Below, piece after piece: positions 54,433 through 62,434 of a stretch of 64,000 nt of DNA (positions are counted from its first letter, which is position 1; the number at the start of each line of letters is the position of its first letter). Source of the stretch: Bifidobacterium saguinibicoloris (GTDB lineage: Bacteria > Actinomycetota > Actinomycetes > Actinomycetales > Bifidobacteriaceae); assembly GCF_019331725.1 (NCBI RefSeq), contig NZ_JAHBBF010000013.1, forward strand, positions 1-64,000, in the 5' to 3' direction. The translations under genes were made by a program, and so were the position numbers. The notes below the pieces were generated by a model, which was given only the letters and a program-made list of their open reading frames with translations, was not told the DNA's origin and did no database searches.

Positions 54433-54712
54433 TGCTGTCGGTGGTGTCGCCGACGGACTGTTCCTCGTTCTGGATGCGCTCTCCGTGAATCGGTTAGGCG
54501 GGGCTACGACTGGTCGTTTCGCTAGGAGGGGTGTTCGCGAATCGGTCCGGCGGTATGCTGCCGACTTGCTTCGCCGAGGGGCTCTTATCCGCGTGATCGT
54601 CATGCACAAGCGGGAAAACACACGAGATTCCTCTGAAGGACGGCCTGTTGCCCTACCATCGGAACCGATACAGACCCCGACGCGAATCGAATCCCCAGGA
54701 GGTCAGCAATGA
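54419..54712 (+). CDS. Doubtful small reading frame before aga
   Basis: A 97-codon frame starts inside the previous gene and ends with TGA overlapping the aga start codon as ATGA. The overlaps at both ends fit translational coupling. The product (Arg-rich, with SVNRLGGATTGRFARRGVRE) resembles nothing I know and no ribosome site precedes it. It covers the 276-bp stretch between 54433 and 54708, in which I otherwise see only the palindrome at 54658-54669. It could equally be non-coding or a decayed gene. Confidence 0.22.
   Translation: MAMDDAVGGVADGLFLVLDALSVNRLGGATTGRFARRGVRESVRRYAADLLRRGALIRVIVMHKRENTRDSSEGRPVALPSEPIQTPTRIESPGGQQ
54658..54669. promoter_or_regulatory. Operator-like palindrome before aga
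   Basis: ATCGGAACCGAT is a perfect 12-bp inverted repeat (5-bp arms, AA/TT centre mismatch apart) about 40 bp before the alpha-galactosidase start. It could be a regulator site; the centre lacks the CG usual for LacI operators. Confidence 0.3.
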
Positions 54713-57027
54713 CGCGCATCGAACGATTCACCGGCGCCGCAGCCGACGGCACGCCAATCACCCTCATCTACGCCGAACAGGACGCCGCCGTACGCCCGGA
54801 CGCCGCCGTCGCGTTCGCGCTCGCCTTCCCCGGCGACGACCTGCCGCGCTTTGTGCACTGGGGCAAGCCGGTCACCGCACCCGAGACCCTGCTCTCCCAA
54901 GTCGACGCCTTGAAGCCGCAACGCGTGTCCGGCGCGCTCGACGAGACCGCATGGCCGTCCATCCTGCCCACGCAGAGCGAATCGTGGATCGGACAGAAGC
55001 GCTTCGAGGTGCGCCGCGACGGCGTCGAACTGTTCCCGCGCTTCACCGTCATTGGCATCGCAACGGCGTTCGACGCGCGTCCCGCGCTCGACGTGACGCA
55101 GGCCGTCGACGCCCCCGAATCCACGCCGGCGGAAGCGCGCGTGAACGCGCCGGTCGTGACCGTCGACACCCCGGTCGTCACCGTCACCGCCGAAGACGCC
55201 GAACTGGGCGTGCGGATCGTCTGGACCGCGGAACTGCTGCACGGCGGCCTCGTCCGCCAGCGTGCCACCGTCACCGACACGACCGACGCGGCGGCCGACG
55301 CGCTCGAAATCGGCCGTGTCGAACTCGGTTTCCCGCTGCCGGCCATCGCCACCGAGATCCTCACCACCACCGGACATCATCTGCGTGAACGCAGCCCGCA
55401 GCGCCAGCCGCTCACCGTCGGCCGCTTCGAGAAGGTCGCGATGGCCGGGCGTCCCGACTTCGACGCAAGCCTTCTCCTCACCGCGGGCGTGCCCGGCTTC
55501 GGCTTCGAACACGGCGAGGCGTACGCCGTGCACGTCGGCTGGAGCGGCAACAGCGTGCTGTCCGCGGAACGCCAGCCGTACACGGACGGCGTGATCGGCG
55601 GCGGCGAGGTCCTGTTCGGCGGCGAGGTCATCCTCTCCTCCGGACCCGCGTACACGACGCCGTGGGTGTACGGTGCGACCGGCGACGGCCTCAACCAGGT
55701 CGCCGCGCGCTTCCACACGTACCTGCGCGACCGTCACCCCGAACTCGCGTCCAAGCCGCGCCCCGTCATCCTCAACACGTGGGAGGCCGTCTACTTCCAG
55801 CACGACTACGACACCCTCAAGGCGCTCGCCGACAAGGCCGTCGAGTCCGGCGTCGAACGCTTCGTGGTGGACGACGGATGGTTCGGCTCACGTCGCGACG
55901 ACACGTCCGGTCTGGGCGACTGGCAGATCTCGCCCGAGGTGTGGCCCGAAGGCCCGAAGAGCCTCAAGGCGCTCGCCGACTACGTCCACGGCAAAGGCAT
56001 GGAGTTCGGCCTGTGGTTCGAGCCGGAGATGGTCAACCCTGATTCCGACCTGTACCGCGCCCACCCGGATTGGGTGCTGAAGCCCACGCTGGACCGTCTG
56101 CCGATGCAGGGCCGCTCCCAGCAGGTGCTCGACCTGACCAACCCGGACGCGTACGCCTACCTGTACGAGGCCATGGACGCGCTCGTCGGCGAGCTTGGCA
56201 TCGACTACATCAAATGGGACCACAACAAGCTCGTCACTGAGGCCGTTTCCCCGCGCACCGGCCGCCCCGCCGTGCACGCGCAGACCCTCGCCGTCTACCG
56301 CATCTTCCACGACCTGCGCGAGGCCCATCCGGGGCTTGAGATCGAAAGCTGCTCGTCGGGCGGTGGCCGCGTCGACCTCGGCATCCTCGAGTTCGCGAGC
56401 CGCATCTGGGTGTCCGACTGCGTCGATCCGGTCGAGCGCACCGACATCCAGCGCTACACGTCCCTGCTCGTGCCGCCGTGCATGATGGGCGAGCATGTGG
56501 GCGCGAGCCCCGCGCATTCCACGCAGCGCGCCACCAGCCAGGAGATGCGCATGGCCACCGCGTTCTTCGGGCACATGGGCATCGAATGGAATCTGCTCAA
56601 GGAGCCGGCGGAGGCCCTCGCCAAGTTGGGCGAGTGGACCGCCGAGTTCAAGAAGCACCGTGCATGGTTCGCCGTGGACTCGTGCGTCCATGCGGACACC
56701 CCCGACCCGGCCGTGCGTCTCGACGGCATGGTCAAGCCGGACGGTTCCGCCGCGTTCTACCGCTTCACGCAGCTGACCACCGGCCAGACCTATCCGGCCG
56801 CGCCGGTCCGCCTGCCCGGCCTCGACCCGGACGCCGTCTACCGCGTGCAGCCGCTGCACCTCGACCTTGACCTTGCGGCGCTCGGCCTCGGCAATGGTCA
56901 GTCGCCGCTCGGCTGGTGGACCGCCGACGGCGTGCTCATGACCGGCCGTGCGCTGGAGACCTACGGCCTGCGCCCGCCGAGCCTGCACCCGGCCCAGGCG
57001 GTCCTGTTCACCGCGGTCCGTCAGTAG
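54709..57027 (+). CDS. aga: Alpha-galactosidase, GH36
   Basis: The 772-residue enzyme releases alpha-galactose from raffinose-type sugars and melibiose. GH36 features: an N-terminal beta-sandwich domain (about residues 1-340), then the TIM barrel with WFGSRRDDTSGLGDW, GLWFEPEMVNPDSDLYRAHPDWVL, the nucleophile Asp504 in DYIKWDHNK, and the acid/base Asp570 in WVSDCVDPVERTDIQ, then a C-terminal beta domain. No signal peptide, so it acts on imported sugar. ATG 54709 follows CCAGGAGGTCAGCA. It faces a lacI gene 21 bp beyond its stop. It is the first enzyme of the sugar island. Confidence 0.96.
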   Translation: MTRIERFTGAAADGTPITLIYAEQDAAVRPDAAVAFALAFPGDDLPRFVHWGKPVTAPETLLSQVDALKPQRVSGALDETAWPSILPTQSESWIGQKRFEVRRDGVELFPRFTVIGIATAFDARPALDVTQAVDAPESTPAEARVNAPVVTVDTPVVTVTAEDAELGVRIVWTAELLHGGLVRQRATVTDTTDAAADALEIGRVELGFPLPAIATEILTTTGHHLRERSPQRQPLTVGRFEKVAMAGRPDFDASLLLTAGVPGFGFEHGEAYAVHVGWSGNSVLSAERQPYTDGVIGGGEVLFGGEVILSSGPAYTTPWVYGATGDGLNQVAARFHTYLRDRHPELASKPRPVILNTWEAVYFQHDYDTLKALADKAVESGVERFVVDDGWFGSRRDDTSGLGDWQISPEVWPEGPKSLKALADYVHGKGMEFGLWFEPEMVNPDSDLYRAHPDWVLKPTLDRLPMQGRSQQVLDLTNPDAYAYLYEAMDALVGELGIDYIKWDHNKLVTEAVSPRTGRPAVHAQTLAVYRIFHDLREAHPGLEIESCSSGGGRVDLGILEFASRIWVSDCVDPVERTDIQRYTSLLVPPCMMGEHVGASPAHSTQRATSQEMRMATAFFGHMGIEWNLLKEPAEALAKLGEWTAEFKKHRAWFAVDSCVHADTPDPAVRLDGMVKPDGSAAFYRFTQLTTGQTYPAAPVRLPGLDPDAVYRVQPLHLDLDLAALGLGNGQSPLGWWTADGVLMTGRALETYGLRPPSLHPAQAVLFTAVRQ

Positions 57028-57048
57028 GCCGTCGGTAGGACGTCGCCC

Positions 57049-58068
57049 CTACTCCCGCACCGGCGCGCTGGTCGCGCCGGGCTGGACCTCCACCGGCACG
57101 GTGGTGTGCGGCTCCTCGAGCGTCTTCCCTTCGATGAGGTCGAGCGCCTTGCGCGCCGCGATGCGTCCCATCTCGCGCGGGGGAGTGGGCACCATCGTGC
57201 TCAGGTCGATGGCATCGGCCACGTCGGAGCCGTCGAATCCGAACACGGACACGTCGTCCGGCACGCGCGCGCCGGCCTGCCGCAGTTCGTGGATCACCCG
57301 CAGCGCGTAGTGGTCCGACCACACGCAGATGGCGGTGGGGCGTTCCGGTTGCGTGAGCATCGTGGCGATGACCCGTTTGGCCGATTGCGGTTCGTGCGGG
57401 TCGATGTAGTGGATGCCGCAGTCGGTCAGTCCCAGCGAGACGATCTCGTCCTTGTATCCGCGGGCGCGCGCGTCGAAGCCCCATGCGGTGCCGTTGAGCG
57501 GGTCCACGCGTCCGATGTAGCAGAAGCGGCGATGCCCCATCGCGGCGAGGTAGCGTACGGCCATCGCCTCCGCCGCCTCGTCGTCGATGGCGATGGACGC
57601 CTGGCAGCAGCTGATGTACGGCGAGTTCACGGAGACGATGGGCATGTCCATGCCGGCCAGCGTGTCGGCCTCCTCCTGTGTGGCGGAGAAGCCGGTGACG
57701 ATGAGGGCGTCCGCGTTGCGGTTGGCGGGCAGTCGGGTGAAGAATTCGGCGCGTTCGTCCACGCTGCCGGCGCGGTAGAGCATGAGGTCGTATTGCGCGC
57801 GGCTGAGCACGTCGTACAGACCTTCGTACAGTTCGCCCATGAACCAGCCGGCGATGGTTTCGCGGGCGAGCAGCGCCACGCGGTTGGTGCGTCCGCTGGC
57901 CAGGGCCGCCGCCGACCGTGACGCCGTATAGTTGAGTTCCTTGGCCGCTTTGAGCACCTTTTCGCGCGTCGCTTCCGCCACGTGGTCCTTGCCGCGCAGC
58001 GCGCGTGAGGCGGTGAATGTCGAGACTCCGGCCGCTAGGGCCACGTCGTTGATGGTCGCGCGTTTCAT
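57049..58068 (-). CDS. LacI-family transcriptional regulator 1
   Basis: The 339-residue repressor has the N-terminal helix-turn-helix and hinge (TINDVALAAGVSTFTASRAL, residues 5-24; hinge around ASRSAAALASGRTN) and a periplasmic-binding-fold effector domain. The recognition helix has TFTASRAL where TVSRAL is usual. It is divergent from the sugar-binding lipoprotein gene across a 328-bp gap. That gap contains a promoter with a LacI-type operator at 58296-58315, the most likely target. It converges with aga, so it might also control it. The effector is probably a sugar. ATG 58068. Confidence 0.93.
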   Translation of the reverse strand: MKRATINDVALAAGVSTFTASRALRGKDHVAEATREKVLKAAKELNYTASRSAAALASGRTNRVALLARETIAGWFMGELYEGLYDVLSRAQYDLMLYRAGSVDERAEFFTRLPANRNADALIVTGFSATQEEADTLAGMDMPIVSVNSPYISCCQASIAIDDEAAEAMAVRYLAAMGHRRFCYIGRVDPLNGTAWGFDARARGYKDEIVSLGLTDCGIHYIDPHEPQSAKRVIATMLTQPERPTAICVWSDHYALRVIHELRQAGARVPDDVSVFGFDGSDVADAIDLSTMVPTPPREMGRIAARKALDLIEGKTLEEPHTTVPVEVQPGATSAPVRE

Positions 58069-58265
58069 GGTGATCGCCGGGTGCGCGCCCCCGGCTGCGC
58101 GTCGCGCACCGCGGGCCGTCCGGGCCGTCCTTTCTGCGGCGTCGGGTGGTACTGCTGTGATGCCACACCATCATATTGCGTTTTCCAGTATGCGTGTGCA
58201 ATCGATTGCTCCGATGCGGTCCGACGCCGTGCGGATGTGCGGTGTGTGCGTGTGCGCGTGCCGTG

Positions 58266-58315
58266 TTGACATGGCTTCGCGTGCGGGTTACGATGTTGCG
58301 TAATCGATATCGCAA
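58266..58315 (+). promoter_or_regulatory. Promoter and LacI operator of binding-protein gene 1
   Basis: TTGACA (58266-58271) and TACGAT (58289-58294) are 17 bp apart, close to ideal. Directly after the -10 is TTGCGTAATCGATATCGCAA (58296-58315), symmetric at 8 of 10 pairs around a central CG pair, as expected for a LacI-family repressor that blocks initiation. LacI regulator 1 is transcribed away from it. Confidence 0.82.
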
Positions 58316-58396
58316 ATACGGCGTAAGCACATCTGAAGGAGCTGTGCGAACGCTATGGTACCGATTGCACAACAGGAGATACGAGGAGGTAATCCG

Positions 58397-59725
58397 ATGA
58401 GGAGCATGATTCGCAAGGCCGGCGCGCTGCTGGCCGCGGTGGCCATCGCCGGCACGCTGACCGCGTGCGGCCCCGGTTCGGCGAACAACGCGAAGGAGGA
58501 CACCAAGCCCACGGACGTGAGCACCGACCTGGGCGACAAGAAGTACGAGCTGACCCTGTGGGACGGCGCCGGCCTGAAGGCCGTGGACGAGGCTCTGATC
58601 GCCGGCTTCGAGGCGAAGTATCCGAACATCACCATCAAGGGTCAGTACGATCCGGACAACGTCTCCGGGCAGAACGGACCGCGCGTGATCTCCGCCTCCG
58701 ATGCCCCGGACATCGCCCGCGTCACCGACATGAACACCGCCGTGCGCGGCAACCATCTCATCTCCCTGGAGGCGTACGTCAAGGCGTACGGCTGGGACGT
58801 GCCGGACTCCCAGACCGAGCTGTACCGCGTGGACTCCAACGGCAAGCTCGGCGACGGCGACCTGTACGCGCTGCCCAACTCCTACTCCGTGACCGGCATC
58901 TACTTCAACACCAAGCTCGCCAAGCAGCTCGGCATCGACGCGGCGCCGAAGTCGGTCGACGAGTTCGTCCAGGACATGCAGAAGGCGAAGGACGGCGGCG
59001 TCCTGCCCATGATGACCTACGCCAAGGATGGCGGCACCTCCTTCGTGTTCCAGGCGCTCATGGCCAACAACAGCTCCGCCAAGGACGTGCAGAACTGGAT
59101 CCTGCAGAAGTCCGGCAGCTTCGACACCAAGGCCGCGCAGGACGCGGCGGCCACCCTGCAGGAGTGGAACAAGAAGGGCTACCTGCCCAAGGGCGTGAAC
59201 GCGGTGGACGCCTCGACGGCGCTCAGCCGCTTCTGCTCGGGCGAGGGTCTGTTCTTCCCCAGCGGCAACTGGAACCTCGACACCATCGCCAAGTCGCTGG
59301 GCGAGGACGTGCAGTTCTTCGCGTTCCCCGGCGCCACGGCCGACGACGAGCCGAACGTCGCCGCGAACGCCGGCGCGTTCTACGGCATCCCCGTGAACTC
59401 CAAGAACCATGACGCCGCCGCCGCGTTCCTCAACTACACGCAGAGCGACGAGGCGCAGCAGATCATCGTGGACAACTCCGGCTACCTGCCCAAGGCCTCC
59501 ACCGACGGCCTCAAGGCGAACAGCACGCTCCAGCAGAGCATGTTCGACTCCTACGCGGGCGTGCTCACCAGCGGCCACACCAGCGACTTCATCAACAACG
59601 CCACGGCCGGCATGCAGGCGAGCGGCCTGATCCCGAACTTCCAGCTGCTGCTCGACAACAGCATCACGCCGCAGGAGTTCACCAAGAACGTCCAGGCGCA
59701 GTACGAGAAGGAAGCCAAGCAGTAG
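58397..59725 (+). CDS. Sugar ABC transporter substrate-binding lipoprotein 1
   Basis: The 442-residue protein has a lipoprotein signal (basic start, hydrophobic core, lipobox LTAC with Cys24) and a family 1 type solute-binding fold (KYELTLWDGAGLKAVDEALIAGFEAKYPNITIKGQYDPDN and onward). It captures an oligosaccharide and delivers it to a permease pair. The gene at 62435 is a close paralogue over its whole length. No permease gene follows; GH172 is next, 107 bp downstream, so this protein must use permeases encoded elsewhere. ATG 58397 follows GAGGAGGTAATCC. Confidence 0.94.
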   Translation: MRSMIRKAGALLAAVAIAGTLTACGPGSANNAKEDTKPTDVSTDLGDKKYELTLWDGAGLKAVDEALIAGFEAKYPNITIKGQYDPDNVSGQNGPRVISASDAPDIARVTDMNTAVRGNHLISLEAYVKAYGWDVPDSQTELYRVDSNGKLGDGDLYALPNSYSVTGIYFNTKLAKQLGIDAAPKSVDEFVQDMQKAKDGGVLPMMTYAKDGGTSFVFQALMANNSSAKDVQNWILQKSGSFDTKAAQDAAATLQEWNKKGYLPKGVNAVDASTALSRFCSGEGLFFPSGNWNLDTIAKSLGEDVQFFAFPGATADDEPNVAANAGAFYGIPVNSKNHDAAAAFLNYTQSDEAQQIIVDNSGYLPKASTDGLKANSTLQQSMFDSYAGVLTSGHTSDFINNATAGMQASGLIPNFQLLLDNSITPQEFTKNVQAQYEKEAKQ

Positions 59726-59738
59726 AGCCAAGCAGTAG
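59713..59738. repeat. 13-bp tandem duplication across the stop codon of binding-protein gene 1
   Basis: AGCCAAGCAGTAG occurs at 59713-59725 and again at 59726-59738. The first copy holds the stop codon, so the second is untranslated. Confidence 0.9.
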
Positions 59739-59778
59739 TAGGCCCCAGCTCATCTCAAGGACGCGGGCCGCGGGCCGC

Positions 59779-59812
59779 GGCGCCGGCGTCGCCTCCGGGC
59801 GGCGTCGGCGCC
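59779..59812 (+). terminator. GC-rich hairpin between the lipoprotein and GH172 genes
   Basis: GGCGCCGGCGTCGCC pairs with GGGCGGCGTCGGCGCC (near-perfect 14-15 bp stem, three-base loop). There is no U-run, so it more likely protects the upstream mRNA or lowers read-through than fully terminates. Confidence 0.6.
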
Positions 59813-59832
59813 TTCCATGAAGGAGGAACGAC

Positions 59833-60951
59833 ATGACGATGACGACCCCGTACCAGGGGAACCTGACGGTGCTGCCGATGCTGTGCGACGAGGTCACCCG
59901 GTCCATCAACGCGGAGAACCCGCACGGCCTGCCGGGGGGCGCGTGCCATGAGGCCGGCCCGCTCGGCCCCTCGCGCAAGGGCCGCCCGTGCCTGACCGAC
60001 GTGGCGCCCGGCGCCTCGGTCACCCTGGCCGACATCGAAGGCCCCGGATGCATCCGGCACATGTGGTTCACCGTCACCGACCGCACCGACGACGCGAACC
60101 GGTACGTGCTGCGCGACCTGGTGCTCGCCATCTACTGGGACGACGAGGACGAGCCGTCCGTGGAATGCCCGCTCGGCGACTTTTTCTGCTGCGGGTTCGG
60201 CCGCAGCTGCGACGTCACGTCCATGCCGATCACCGTGGCGCCGACCCGCGGCATGAACTGCTACTTCGCCATGCCGTTCCGCCGCCGCGCCCGCATCGTG
60301 GTCCGCAACGGGCACCCCAACCCCATCCCGGCCCTGTTCTACCAGATTGACTACGCGCTGGGCGAGGCGTATGCGGACCCGTCGCTCGCCTACTTCCACG
60401 CGCAGTGGCGGCGGCAGCCGGTCACCGAGACCGCCCACGACTACGTCATCCTCGACGGCGTCGAGGGGCGCGGACAGTACGTCGGCACGTATCTCGCCAT
60501 CTCCACGCTGCAGCGCTACTGGTGGGGTGAAGGCGAGATCAAGTTCTACATCGACGGCGACGGCGAATACCCCACGGCGTGCAGCACCGGCACGGAGGAC
60601 TACTTCGGCGGCGCGTGGAGCTTCGCCGGCGTCCGCGACGGCCGCGCCGTCGAACGCACGTTCTGCGCGCCGTACTTCGGCTACCCGTTCCACGCCACGC
60701 ACGACGACGGCGTCTTCAACCCGTACCACGACGATTCCTGCCCGCCGATGCGCGGCCTGTACCGCTGGCACATCCCCGATCCGGTCCGGTTCCGCGAGGG
60801 CCTGCGGGTGACGCTGCAGCAGATCGGTTCGGGCTACGAGGGCGCGTTCGAACGTCAGGACGACGTGTCCAGCGTGGCCTACTGGTACCAGAGCGAGCCG
60901 CACGCGCCGTTCCCGCCGCTGCCGGAGGGGCGGGCCCGTCACCCCCGGTGA
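59833..60951 (+). CDS. GH172 (DUF2961) glycoside hydrolase
   Basis: The 372-residue protein belongs to DUF2961, now GH172. The family includes a Bifidobacterium dentium enzyme that makes and breaks difructose dianhydride I, and alpha-arabinofuranosidases. Conserved blocks: GPGCIRHMWFTV, WDDEDEPSVECPLGDFF, the jelly-roll core GEGEIKFYIDGDGEYPTACSTGTEDYFGGAWSF and a C-terminal SSVAYWYQSEPHAPFPPLP. E235 and E255 are likely catalytic from motif and spacing, which is my inference. No signal peptide, so the substrate is imported, consistent with the adjacent binding protein. ATG 59833 follows GAAGGAGGAAC. Fructan-derived or arabinose-containing oligosaccharides are candidates. Confidence 0.88.
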   Translation: MTMTTPYQGNLTVLPMLCDEVTRSINAENPHGLPGGACHEAGPLGPSRKGRPCLTDVAPGASVTLADIEGPGCIRHMWFTVTDRTDDANRYVLRDLVLAIYWDDEDEPSVECPLGDFFCCGFGRSCDVTSMPITVAPTRGMNCYFAMPFRRRARIVVRNGHPNPIPALFYQIDYALGEAYADPSLAYFHAQWRRQPVTETAHDYVILDGVEGRGQYVGTYLAISTLQRYWWGEGEIKFYIDGDGEYPTACSTGTEDYFGGAWSFAGVRDGRAVERTFCAPYFGYPFHATHDDGVFNPYHDDSCPPMRGLYRWHIPDPVRFREGLRVTLQQIGSGYEGAFERQDDVSSVAYWYQSEPHAPFPPLPEGRARHPR

Positions 60952-61005
60952 CGGGAGTCGGGCGTAGGAAGGCCGTGAAGCCCGTGAGGTAGCATCGAGG
61001 CACAT

Positions 61006-61057
61006 CCGCGCGCATCGTCGCACACATCGGCCGCACACATCGGCGGCGCGCATCGGC
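61006..61057. repeat. 13-bp tandem repeat before lacI 2
   Basis: CGCACACATCGGC at 61019-61031 and 61032-61044 is exact. GGCGCGCATCGGC at 61045-61057 and a partial unit before 61019 are variants. It lies 30-80 bp before the second lacI gene, where its promoter should be. Confidence 0.75.
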
Positions 61058-61087
61058 CGCACGCGCGGGCACGGCAAAGGAGGGGCC

Positions 61088-62116
61088 ATGGGTGAACCCA
61101 CGATCTACGAGGTCGCCAAGGAGGCGGGCGTCTCCGCGGCCACGGTCTCCCGCGCCATCAACGGGCGCGACCGCATCTCTGAGGCGACGCGTCGGAAGGT
61201 GTTCGAGGCGTGCGAGCGTCTGGGGTTCTCCGTGTCCAGGACGGCGTCGATGCTGCGCACGGGCAAGAGCAACCGCATCGCGCTGACCGTCGGCAATTCG
61301 CTCGCCGGGTGGTTCAGCTCGGAGCTTGCGGAGGGCGTGTACTCCACGTTGTCCGCACAGGGTTACGACCTGCTGTCGTACCGTCTCGCCGACGCGGCCC
61401 AGCGACGGGACTTCTTCGCGTCGATGCCGGTGAAGCGCAACGCCGACGCGTTCATCATCTCGTCGTTCGACGTGACGGACGACGAGCGGCAGGCGCTGGA
61501 GGGTCTGGGCATGCCGGTCGTCGGCGTCAACACCATCGGCCTGACGGCGGAACGGGACATGGTGTCGATCGGCGTGGACGACATCCAGGCCATGCGGCAG
61601 ACGATCCACCAGCTGGCCGGACTGGGGCACCGCCACATCGCGTTCGTGCACAAGGCGCAGGAGCACGCCGGTTTCGTCTGGGAGGCCGACCAGCGCATCG
61701 AAGGATACCGGCTCGGCATGCGGGCCGAGGGTCTGGACGTCCCCGAAGGGTACGTCATCGCGGTGAAGGAGGGGCCTTCCGCCGGCGCGGACGCGTTGGG
61801 CGCGCTGTTGGCGCTCGACCCGCGTCCCACCGCCGTGTGCTGCATCAGCGACGAGAACGCGATTCCTCTGGTGCATGAGCTGCGTGCCTACGGCTTCGAC
61901 GTGCCGGGCGACATGTCGGTCGTCGGGTTCGACGACTGGCCGCTTGCGCAGGCGCTCGGACTGTCGACGGTCCGGCACGATCCGCGCGCCTACGGCGCGA
62001 TGGCCGCCGACATCGCCATCCGTCTGTCCCGTGGGGAGCAGGTGGATGGGCATCGGATCGTCGTGCCGACGCGGCTGATGCTGCGGGGGACCGTCGGCCC
62101 CGTGCGGCGTGCGTAG
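61088..62116 (+). CDS. LacI-family transcriptional regulator 2
   Basis: The 342-residue repressor has a classical N-terminal helix-turn-helix (TIYEVAKEAGVSAATVSRAINGRDRIS, residues 5-31), hinge (SRTASMLRTGKSNRIAL), and a sugar-binding effector domain ending in VVPTRLMLRGTVG. It lies between GH172 and binding-protein gene 2 on the same strand. The gap after it has three ATAAGCG-type sites, one at the next promoter, so it probably controls the downstream transporter. ATG 61088 follows AAAGGAGGGGCC. Confidence 0.94.
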   Translation: MGEPTIYEVAKEAGVSAATVSRAINGRDRISEATRRKVFEACERLGFSVSRTASMLRTGKSNRIALTVGNSLAGWFSSELAEGVYSTLSAQGYDLLSYRLADAAQRRDFFASMPVKRNADAFIISSFDVTDDERQALEGLGMPVVGVNTIGLTAERDMVSIGVDDIQAMRQTIHQLAGLGHRHIAFVHKAQEHAGFVWEADQRIEGYRLGMRAEGLDVPEGYVIAVKEGPSAGADALGALLALDPRPTAVCCISDENAIPLVHELRAYGFDVPGDMSVVGFDDWPLAQALGLSTVRHDPRAYGAMAADIAIRLSRGEQVDGHRIVVPTRLMLRGTVGPVRRA

Positions 62117-62151
62117 GAGGGTTGTGCGGACGGGGTGCCGGCCGCCGGTTG

Positions 62152-62179
62152 CATAAGCGCATATGCATAAGCGTTTATG
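62152..62179. promoter_or_regulatory. Tandem operator-like sites after lacI 2
   Basis: CATAAGCGCATATG (62152-62165) and CATAAGCGTTTATG (62166-62179) stand back to back. Each is a 14-bp imperfect palindrome with a central CG, six of seven pairs matching. They share the CATAAGCG half with the site at 62344-62353 but lie about 180 bp upstream of it, so looping is possible. Confidence 0.55.
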
Positions 62180-62307
62180 TGGCATGTGCCACGATGGCGG
62201 TTCGATGGTTCCGTGAAGTCGGCGGGTTCGTCGCCGGCTTCCGTAAGTGCATGGTTTCGTAAGTGTTGTGCGATATCCGATGGCTGCCTTCGCCCGCGTG
62301 TCGCGTG

Positions 62308-62353
62308 TTGACGAACCGGTTCGATGCCTGCTATCTTCATACATAAGCGCTTA
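62308..62353 (+). promoter_or_regulatory. Promoter and operator of binding-protein gene 2
   Basis: TTGACG (62308-62313) and TATCTT (62332-62337) are 18 bp apart. TAAGCGCTTA (62344-62353) is a perfect 10-bp palindrome at the expected start site. The core AAGCGCTT also occurs in the msmK operator. The leader to ATG 62435 is about 90 bases. Confidence 0.78.
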
Positions 62354-62434
62354 GCAAGCCTAGGTGCTGGAGAACAAGTCAAGGAAGACAAACCGAGCGG
62401 TCACACCGCCCGGGTGGAGGAAAGGAAGCCTCTT

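Noticed and set aside
54660-54712. tRNA-like GAATCGAATCCCC sequence before aga
   Set aside because: No acceptor, D or anticodon stems can be formed around it.
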